Of a stretch of 64,000 bases of DNA, positions 59,059 through 64,000 are shown piece after piece. Position 1 is the stretch's first letter. Every line of letters begins with the position of its first letter. The translations under genes were made by a program, and so were the position numbers. Source of the stretch: CAYLHX01 sp964383675 (lineage in GTDB: Bacteria; Patescibacteriota; Gracilibacteria; UBA1369; LOWO2-01-FULL-3); assembly GCA_964383675.1 (NCBI GenBank), contig CAYLHX010000002.1:1-64000 (forward strand), read 5' to 3'. Under the pieces are notes generated by a model. That model made no database searches. It was not told the DNA's origin and saw nothing but the letters and a program-made list of their open reading frames with translations.

Positions 59059-59691
59059 TTATTTTGAGTCGCTGAGTGCGATTTTTATCCCTAAGGCAAT
59101 CAAAACCGCCCCCATGGTCCTTTCAATATGATGTTGAACTTTTACAAAGCGTGTTTTTATGATTTGGTGTGACAGTCCCGTTGCCAAGAAAGCAAACCAT
59201 ACAAAGGTCATGAAGACCATTTCCACCCCATATATCAATTGTATAGCCACGGGGGTCGCGGGATTTATAACTTGGGTAAAAACACTTAAAAAGAAAACTG
59301 TCGCCTTGGGGTTTAAGGCATTGGTTAAAAATCCACTTTTGATGGCTTCCATTCTGCTTAGATCTTTGTTTTTTTCTGAGATCTTTTGTAGATTTTGCGA
59401 ATTCGGTTTCGCGCGTAGCGATTTGTAGCCGATATATATAAGGTAGGTTGCACCCAGCATTTTTATTGCCGAGAAGAGCAAAATTGACTGTGAGATGATC
59501 AGCCCGATTCCGATTAAACAGTAGGCGATGTGCACGGTGATGCCCAGAGCTATTCCCAAGGCTGAATAGATCCCGGTTTTACGTGAGTAGGCCAGGCTAT
59601 TTCTGGTGATTAAGGCGAAGTCCGGGCCGGGACTCATTACTCCTAAAAGGTGTATAATAGCTACAGTGATAAATTCGCTTAAGTATTCCAT
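59059..59691 (-). CDS. LysE/RhtB-family amino-acid exporter
   Basis: 210 residues from the ATG at 59689-59691; a longer frame would cross the promoter region. Six membrane helices. LGVMSPGPDFALITRNSLAY is the conserved family motif of helix 1-2; LIYIGYKSLRA and GFLTNALNPKATVFFLSVF follow. Exports amino acids or related small molecules; substrate unknown. Divergent from the FkbM gene across a symmetrical promoter region. Confidence 0.93.
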   Translation of the reverse strand: MEYLSEFITVAIIHLLGVMSPGPDFALITRNSLAYSRKTGIYSALGIALGITVHIAYCLIGIGLIISQSILLFSAIKMLGATYLIYIGYKSLRAKPNSQNLQKISEKNKDLSRMEAIKSGFLTNALNPKATVFFLSVFTQVINPATPVAIQLIYGVEMVFMTFVWFAFLATGLSHQIIKTRFVKVQHHIERTMGAVLIALGIKIALSDSK

Positions 59692-59712
59692 AAAATGATG
59701 TTTTACTTGTTC

Positions 59713-59758
59713 ATGGTATAATGAAATGTTACAAATGTCCAACAAGTTCGTATACCAT
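59713..59758. promoter_or_regulatory. Divergent promoter region with dyad symmetry
   Basis: Inverted repeat ATGGTATA (59713-59720) and TATACCAT (59751-59758). Two overlapping promoters fit it symmetrically: plus TTACAA-16-TATACC (59729-59756) and minus TTGGAC-16-TATACC (59715-59742). An alternative plus promoter is the extended -10 TGGTATAAT at 59714-59722. Could be an operator for both genes. Confidence 0.5.
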
Positions 59759-59763
59759 AACAC

Positions 59764-60465
59764 ATGGTTATGAAAACAGTTAAAATACTAGGAAGAGAAG
59801 TTCAGGTTAATCTGCGTACAGATGCGGATAAATCTGTCTTTGAAGAGATTCTGGTCGATCGTGATTACAAGATTCTTGATGAAATAATCGGGAATGCTAA
59901 GCATGCCATTTTGGATTTGGGAGCGCATATAGGCCTATTCTCCATTTATGTAGATCTTTTGAACACTACCGTTCCACTTTTTGCTTTCGAGCCCGAGCAG
60001 GAGAATTATGCTTTGATGAAAGAAAATTTAAAACTCAATCACGTGAAAAATGTGACCACAAAGAATGTAGCTGTGGTGGGTGATGGAAGTAAACCTACGA
60101 GGGATTTGCATATAAGCTATGACTCGCATAATCATTCTTTGTTTAATCTGGAAAATTCTACTGTTGTACAGCGGGTCTCAGCTATCAGTGTGAAGGAGAT
60201 TTTTGACAGAATTTTAGGAAGGGCCAAAATTGAATTTTGTGATTTGGTGAAGATGGATCTGGAAGGGGGGGAATTTGAAATCATTAAATCCATGCCTAGG
60301 GAAGTGTTTAAAAAAATCGGGGCGTTTTATATGGAGTATCACGAATATTTTCCGGAATTTAAGGCCGATCATTTAAAAAGAATCTTTGAAGAAAATGGTT
60401 TTAAGGTGGTTAAAAAGCCTTCCCATTACGACTTCCGAATGGGCTTTATCTTTGCCAGCAGATAA
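59764..60465 (+). CDS. FkbM-family methyltransferase
   Basis: 233 residues (start ATG 59764, or 59770). SAM-binding motif I HAILDLGAHIGLFSIYVDLL; FAFEPEQENYALMKENLKLN; and LVKMDLEGGEFEIIKSMP, the FkbM signature. FkbM enzymes methylate hydroxyls on sugars, lipids or natural products. Substrate unknown. Divergent from the exporter and followed by the GATase-like gene, with which it may function. Confidence 0.92.
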   Translation: MVMKTVKILGREVQVNLRTDADKSVFEEILVDRDYKILDEIIGNAKHAILDLGAHIGLFSIYVDLLNTTVPLFAFEPEQENYALMKENLKLNHVKNVTTKNVAVVGDGSKPTRDLHISYDSHNHSLFNLENSTVVQRVSAISVKEIFDRILGRAKIEFCDLVKMDLEGGEFEIIKSMPREVFKKIGAFYMEYHEYFPEFKADHLKRIFEENGFKVVKKPSHYDFRMGFIFASR

Positions 60466-60519
60466 AGTATGATCCCTGTAAAAAATTTTTAGAGAAGAAG
60501 TAGATCGTATCGCTAATGC

Positions 60520-60548
60520 TTGACATATTGTACTTAGTATGTTTTAAT
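60520..60548 (+). promoter_or_regulatory. Promoter of the GATase-like gene
   Basis: TTGACA at 60520-60525, 17 bases, TTTAAT at 60543-60548. Start expected about 20 nt before the ATG at 60575. Confidence 0.7.
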
Positions 60549-60574
60549 ATTTGACTTATTTTAAAAACATATAA

Positions 60575-61690
60575 ATGGCCTTAGAAATTGCACATACGGT
60601 TTTGACCCAGCTTGAGGGAGAAAGAAGAGTTGATACTGATAAGGAAAGATTGTTGGCTGCCACTATGGAGGCCATATCTACTATTTGTGATCAATTTGAT
60701 GCCTTTGTCGAAGGTGTAAGAGGTGATTTGGCCCGAGCGCTTGGTGGTAGAAAAATTTTAGTTGTGGATGCCGCTTTCAACGTCCCTTATCGTGGTATGC
60801 AGCGAACTCTTGACGCTCTGCAGCAAAGCGGTTACGGACCGGTCGCTCAACTAGTGATACAAAAATTATTTGGAGGGCAGTTGCCTCAAACAACAACAGG
60901 TCTTTTTCAGAGTTTGTTGGGGGCCGAGGTGTCTTTGTCTCATTTAGGATTGGGGCGTACTCGAGAGGTGACACATGGGAATGTTGGTGCTATTCTGTTT
61001 TCCGGTTCGCCGGCTTGTTTTAGCCGTCTTCCGCTTGGGAGGAGCTCTGTGGTTGATGATGTGACCGGAATGACCGATTTTGATGTTTATAATGAAGAAA
61101 GAGATATTTATTTGGATGGCAAAGGGAGTGGTCTACCGGCCGTGGGAGTGTGCGGAGGACATCAACTTTTGACCTTGATGAATATGGGGAGGGTTGTGCC
61201 CTTGGATCAGCCGCGTAAAGGGTATGAACCGTTAAGGATATGTCATGATAGAAAAAAAGCGGTGCGAACGGTGATAGGAGACAATGATCACACAGATGTT
61301 CGAGTTTATGTGGCTCATGGTGATGAGGTTGTATTGGATGAAAGCCGCAGTATACCATTTGCTTTTGCCGATATCGCTTCTGATAAAGCTGTTGTTCATG
61401 GTGCAATACACAGCCCCGTGGCTAACTTGGATAGTGATCATTTCGCCAATGCCGACAGGTTGAATGGTGCTTTAGATGAAGGTTTTGCTTTGGATCTTGG
61501 TGTTCAAGGGCATCCCGAGCAGACTTTGTTTTATTTGTTGGTGAAAATTGTCGATCAGTTAAATAGTGGAAGTAGCCTGGATACTTTGAAGATTGGAGAA
61601 AAATTCACTTTGATGAAAAAATATTTGCAGTGGCTTAATGAGTTTTTCAGAGCTCATAAAATGTATCGTGTGCCTGTGGGGCATGCCTAG
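60575..61690 (+). CDS. Class I glutamine amidotransferase-like protein
   Basis: 371 residues. A helical N-terminal region (about 1-55) precedes a GATase1 fold: ARALGGRKILVVDAAFNV, GAILFSGSPACFSRLP, nucleophile elbow AVGVCGGHQLLTLMNMG (Cys193), YVAHGDEVVL, and LGVQGHPEQT (His313, Glu315). The Cys-His-Glu triad is intact, so it could hydrolyse glutamine or a gamma-glutamyl compound. It lacks the synthetase domain of GuaA, CarA or PyrG, and the large insert and helical N-terminus do not match PuuD as I know it. Substrate unknown. Neighbours are a methyltransferase, an ATP-grasp enzyme and an exporter. Cytosolic. Confidence 0.83.
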   Translation: MALEIAHTVLTQLEGERRVDTDKERLLAATMEAISTICDQFDAFVEGVRGDLARALGGRKILVVDAAFNVPYRGMQRTLDALQQSGYGPVAQLVIQKLFGGQLPQTTTGLFQSLLGAEVSLSHLGLGRTREVTHGNVGAILFSGSPACFSRLPLGRSSVVDDVTGMTDFDVYNEERDIYLDGKGSGLPAVGVCGGHQLLTLMNMGRVVPLDQPRKGYEPLRICHDRKKAVRTVIGDNDHTDVRVYVAHGDEVVLDESRSIPFAFADIASDKAVVHGAIHSPVANLDSDHFANADRLNGALDEGFALDLGVQGHPEQTLFYLLVKIVDQLNSGSSLDTLKIGEKFTLMKKYLQWLNEFFRAHKMYRVPVGHA

Positions 61691-61698
61691 AAATTTAC

Positions 61699-61727
61699 TT
61701 GCTTTTATTTTAATACTGATATACAAT
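61699..61727 (+). promoter_or_regulatory. Promoter of the small structured RNA
   Basis: TTGCTT at 61699-61704, 17 bases, TACAAT at 61722-61727. Start expected at about 61733. Confidence 0.65.
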
Positions 61728-61730
61728 AGC

Positions 61731-61855
61731 TTTGGTCGTAGATACTGTGGAAGGATGTTACGAGTCCTTCGGTCAAGAATCAAGGCGCCGTAGATAGCAT
61801 CATCTCAAGCAGTACGAACCAGAAACTATTTCTCTCTCCGGAGGGGATTTTTTTT
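61731..61855 (+). ncRNA. Candidate small structured RNA (about 120 nt), unknown class
   Basis: Between the convergent GATase-like and ATP-grasp genes. The sequence folds into a rod: 61731-61740 with 61813-61823 (TTTGGTCGTA with TACGaACCAGA, one bulge), 61745-61747 with 61810-61812, 61754-61757 with 61798-61801 (GATG/CATC), 61759-61762 with 61789-61792 (TACG/CGTA), and 61766-61769 with 61782-61785 (CCTT/AAGG). A competing hairpin, GAAGGA/TCCTTC (61750-61755, 61765-61770), would break the top of the rod. A pyrimidine/purine stem TCTCT/GGGGA followed by eight T (61832-61855) looks like a terminator. The rod shape is reminiscent of 6S or SRP RNA, but the SRP apical GGAAGCAGC motif is absent. Confidence 0.55.
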
Positions 61856-61857
61856 GT

Positions 61858-63132
61858 CTATTGTATCGAAACTTTTAGGGACTTATGGTAGTCCACGCTT
61901 TTTTGATAGGCTTTTTCGTATGAATCGGTAGTGATGATGAAGCGTAGCACCGGAGGATAGTTATTTTTTGCAAAACCCACCTTGTCACCTTTTTGAGCCA
62001 AAACTTCAATCTCCGAGACTTCAGAATCCGCTGTGAGTTTTTCCAGATCGACTATTTGTTTTAGCTTACCTTCTTTTTCCGGAAAAATTTCCACCATTGA
62101 GACATGTCTTTCAGCTTTTTTTCTGGTTTTAAGTTCTTTGCCGATAACGCTTTCTATTAGGAGTTTGTTTAAATCTATGTTGTAAGCATGACGATACATA
62201 AGTGGCCTATAGCCACCCATGCGGCTGGCTATTTCTATAAGCTTGATCTCCTGTTTTTCGGTTACAATGAGTTCACAAAATACCGGACAATATCTGAGTC
62301 CAAGAATTTTTGAGGCGGTTTCGGTGGCGAGTTTGGCCTTCTTGATGGTTTCTTTCGGCAAATTTGAAGGGAGGATCCGAAAGGCCAGGAAAGAATCATT
62401 GCGGTCTATGTGTTCAGCGGTATAAATATCACAGGCGGAGGGCGCGTGCCAGATTGTTAGGTTGGCCGCCAAAGATGAGATGGTAACTTGTCGTCCTTTT
62501 TCCGCTTTTTCGACCAAAAAAGTACTTTTAGGATCAGGATAGTGGAAGTTGAAGTCGCAATAATTGAAGTCGTTGTAGAGATCTTCGTCAAGCTCCTTGC
62601 TTTGTGAGGTTATCTTTTTGTAGCTATCTGTAAGCTCTTTTTCGGATTCAACATGAAAAATGTAACGACTTTTTATTCCGGCAATTGATTTTAAAAAGAT
62701 ATTTTTGCCTAAGCTTTTAAAGGCATTTAATGCTTGTCTTTCGGTTTTGACTATCCGGAAGTCGATGTTTTCCGACATGAACTTCAAGGCGTTGCGCTGC
62801 ATCGCTTTACTGCGGGTACAGCAGGCGCTATAGACCGAGCAAGATGGCAAACTGAAGCGTTCGGCCAAGTAAGAGCGGGGTACCACGTAGTGTTCGTAAT
62901 TACTAATAATGCCTTTGATTCTGTAAACATTTTTCAGGTCTGGGATAATGCGATCCATTACCTCTGTTGAAAGAATGTTGTCTTCGATAACTTGGTCGAA
63001 AAGTTCATGGGTTATGGGATCGGCCTTGCGGGTAAGTAAAATTACCGTGTATCCTTCAGCCTTGGCAGTGAGCACCGCCTCTTTTTTGTGACGAAAACCT
63101 ATGAAGAGTATCGCCTTGGCTTTTGTTTTCAT
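61858..63132 (-). CDS. ATP-grasp domain ligase-like protein
   Basis: 424 residues from the ATG at 63130-63132; an ATG nine bases earlier also fits. N-terminal Rossmann-like pre-ATP-grasp region (AKAILFIGFRHKKEAVLTAK), then the ATP-grasp fold: FLKSIAGIKSRYIFHV (phosphate-binding Lys) and, at about 290-310, FCELIVTEKQEIKLIEIASR with MGGY, the Glu/Ser-Arg-x-GG motif of amino-acid ligase and PurK/BacD-like members. Such enzymes join a carboxylate to an amine via an acyl phosphate. Product unknown. Convergent with the small RNA. A 12-bp hairpin lies just upstream of the start. Confidence 0.85.
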   Translation of the reverse strand: MKTKAKAILFIGFRHKKEAVLTAKAEGYTVILLTRKADPITHELFDQVIEDNILSTEVMDRIIPDLKNVYRIKGIISNYEHYVVPRSYLAERFSLPSCSVYSACCTRSKAMQRNALKFMSENIDFRIVKTERQALNAFKSLGKNIFLKSIAGIKSRYIFHVESEKELTDSYKKITSQSKELDEDLYNDFNYCDFNFHYPDPKSTFLVEKAEKGRQVTISSLAANLTIWHAPSACDIYTAEHIDRNDSFLAFRILPSNLPKETIKKAKLATETASKILGLRYCPVFCELIVTEKQEIKLIEIASRMGGYRPLMYRHAYNIDLNKLLIESVIGKELKTRKKAERHVSMVEIFPEKEGKLKQIVDLEKLTADSEVSEIEVLAQKGDKVGFAKNNYPPVLRFIITTDSYEKAYQKSVDYHKSLKVSIQ

Positions 63133-63148
63133 GAAAATCATTTAAACC

Positions 63149-63180
63149 TCAATAAGCCTCAACTAATGGAGGCTTATTGA
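63149..63180 (-). promoter_or_regulatory. 12-bp hairpin between the H1-like gene and the ATP-grasp gene
   Basis: Perfect inverted repeat TCAATAAGCCTC/GAGGCTTATTGA, loop of 8. On the minus strand it ends about 16 nt before the ATP-grasp ATG and has no T-run, so it may be a 3' end/processing hairpin of the upstream H1-like mRNA or a leader structure of the ATP-grasp gene. Confidence 0.6.
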
Positions 63181-63222
63181 ATTATTGTGCAGAGTATATA
63201 TGGTATTTTTAAAAATACTATA

Positions 63223-63453
63223 TTATTTCTTTTTAGCTTTCTTAACTGTAGGTTTTTTTACAGTTTTCTTTTTAGCAGCCGGTTTTTTTGCTGCTGCTTT
63301 TTTAACTGCAGGCTTTTTAGCTACAGGTTTTTTAACAGTTGCTTTTTTTGCTGCGGTTTTTTTAACCGTTGTTTTTTTCACTGTAGGCTTTTTCGCCATA
63401 GTTTTTTTTGCAGGCTTTTTTTGGGCTGCAGGTTTTTTTGCTTTTGCTGGCAT
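63223..63453 (-). CDS. Histone H1-like Lys/Ala/Pro-rich protein
   Basis: 76 residues, made almost only of Lys, Ala, Pro, Val and Thr in loose AKKP/VKKP/AAKK repeats, with no acidic residue. Start MPAKAKKPAAQKKPAKK. This is the composition of bacterial H1-like proteins (HctA/HctB, AlgP C-terminus), which bind and condense DNA or RNA. The reverse strand is open in other frames because of the same low complexity, but the signal of Lys/Ala/Pro repeats with a proper start favours this frame. A TATAAT lies upstream (minus; plus 63493-63498) with a 15-base spacer to TTGCTT. Confidence 0.85.
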   Translation of the reverse strand: MPAKAKKPAAQKKPAKKTMAKKPTVKKTTVKKTAAKKATVKKPVAKKPAVKKAAAKKPAAKKKTVKKPTVKKAKKK

Positions 63454-63533
63454 GAGGAATGAGGTTTAAAAATAAAAATAGGAATATGTATAATTATAGA
63501 GTTTTTTTTAGGAAAGCAATACCTTTTAACTAC

Positions 63534-63561
63534 TTGACGGAATTATTTCTTTAACTAAAGA
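63534..63561 (+). promoter_or_regulatory. Possible promoter of the GNAT gene
   Basis: TTGACG at 63534-63539, 16 bases, TAAAGA at 63556-63561. Start would be about 18 nt before the ATG at 63587. Confidence 0.5.
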
Positions 63562-63586
63562 TGAATTTATTAACTAACAAAAATTT

Positions 63587-64000
63587 ATGTCGGCAAAAAG
63601 AAAGTTAAAGATAAGGCTCTTGGAGTTTGAAGATTTTGAGGCGGTTTCTGAGTTGGGAGAAAAAGTTTTTACGGCCGATAAGTGGTCGAGTCTTTATAGA
63701 ACCTGGGATAAATATGAAATTATCGAACGATTTTTGGGGGAAGGGGAGCTTTGTATTGTCGCTGAAATCGGAGAAGAAATTGTTGGTTTTTCTATTGGGA
63801 CTTTGATAGAAAAGCCCAAGAGTAAGTGGGTTTATGGCTATATCTTGTGGGTGGCCGTTGATCCGGAGGCGCAAGGTTTGGGAGTGGGGGAAAAGCTTTT
63901 GAATGCCATGACCAAACGCTTTATAAAATTGGGCGCCAACATGATGATGATTGATACGGCGATGGACAATGAAAAGGCTCGTCGATTCTTCGAGAGAAAT
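63587..64000 (+). CDS. GNAT-family N-acetyltransferase (3' end outside window)
   Basis: Read directly from ATG 63587: 138 codons to the window edge. Starts MSAKRKLKIRLLEFEDFEAV. The GNAT acetyl-CoA motif A is VDPEAQGLGVGEKLLNAM, preceded by the YILWVAV strand and followed by MMIDTAMDNEKARRFFER, the motif B helix typical of RimI-like members. Substrate (protein N-terminus or small molecule) unknown. Only a few dozen residues are probably missing. Confidence 0.88.
   Translation, partial: MSAKRKLKIRLLEFEDFEAVSELGEKVFTADKWSSLYRTWDKYEIIERFLGEGELCIVAEIGEEIVGFSIGTLIEKPKSKWVYGYILWVAVDPEAQGLGVGEKLLNAMTKRFIKLGANMMMIDTAMDNEKARRFFERN

Noticed and set aside
61731..61855. SRP (4.5S) RNA identity for the small RNA
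   Set aside because: The apical GGAAGCAGC-type motif and its internal loops are not present on either strand.
60575..63132. GATase plus ATP-grasp as a carbamoyl-phosphate synthase (CarAB)
   Set aside because: CarA's N-terminal domain is absent, the ATP-grasp is single rather than tandem, and the genes converge rather than form an operon.
63185..63469. Two plus-strand frames rich in Phe, Ala and Cys opposite the H1-like gene
   Set aside because: They are antisense shadows of the Lys/Ala/Pro repeat; composition is unlike any real protein.
1..64000. Recoded TGA (genetic code 25, Gracilibacteria/Absconditabacteria)
   Set aside because: leuC, leuA and the SLH gene at 7993 end at TGA in the expected place, and no gene needs TGA read-through.

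Overview
The window reads as a chromosome segment of a small-genome monoderm bacterium of the Patescibacteria (CPR) type. My best guess is Peregrinibacteria or a close relative. The grounds are: a tandem set of short VirB2-like two-helix pilins with a PilT ATPase, a conserved small protein that I associate with CPR genomes (36656-37213), FtsQ next to the Sbp (DUF1290) protein, several SLH-domain surface proteins and no outer-membrane genes, and almost no Shine-Dalgarno sequences. TGA is an ordinary stop (leuC, leuA and the SLH gene at 7993 end in TGA), so the Gracilibacteria/Absconditabacteria glycine recoding does not apply. The lineage is inference; no 16S rRNA or ribosomal operon is present. 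Apart from the two edge genes (purL at the left, a GNAT acetyltransferase at the right) the genes look intact. I saw no IS element, phage gene, tRNA or CRISPR array.

Layout. 1-9.8 kb: purL (partial), a Pro-rich hypothetical, secA, a small acidic protein, a polyprenyl-phosphate sugar transferase, RNase P RNA and a secreted SLH protein. 9.8-19 kb: a complete histidine-degradation set (fused formiminotransferase-cyclodeaminase divergent from hutH-hutU-hutI), then a 988-residue protein joining a lactate/malate-dehydrogenase-like domain to an HD domain. 19-24.7 kb: a minus-strand block ftsH-hsp20-galU-TPR and an RNHCP protein with tilS. 24.8-30.6 kb: a type IV pilus/pseudopilus cluster (pilN, pilO, pilC, three pseudopilins, a PilX-like protein). 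30.7-35.8 kb: metG, then pilT with five VirB2-like pilins. 35.8-44.4 kb: anchored acidic protein, CPR-type protein, sbp, ftsQ, folC, a small basic ORF, queF-queC-queE, a lipoprotein, a class II fumarase/aspartase and rpmB. 44.4-51.3 kb: membrane proteins, an SLH serine protease, glnA with an N-terminal extension, and a triple-repeat protein. 51.3-57.7 kb: a leucine operon (leuC-leuD-leuB-ilvE-leuA plus a thioredoxin-fold gene) behind a leader peptide and attenuator. 57.7-64 kb: SLH protein, LysE-type exporter, FkbM methyltransferase, GATase-like protein, a probable structured small RNA, an ATP-grasp enzyme, an H1-like protein and a GNAT acetyltransferase.

How it fits together. Histidine breakdown feeds glutamate, one-carbon folate units and ammonia; glnA, the aminotransferase and folC use the same pools. 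Leucine can be made from 2-oxoisovalerate, and the leader indicates control by leucine/valine supply. The surface theme is strong: SLH proteins, an SLH protease, pseudopilus and pilin genes, SecA and a glycan-initiating transferase, as expected of an episymbiont that lives by its cell surface.

The most unusual items are: (i) a leucine attenuator with Leu/Val-rich leader peptide, antiterminator and terminator; (ii) the LDH-like/HD fusion protein; (iii) a roughly 120-nt structured RNA with its own promoter and terminator; (iv) near-total absence of Shine-Dalgarno sites together with promoters placed a few bases from the start codon; and (v) a five-member VirB2-like pilin array driven from the pilT promoter.
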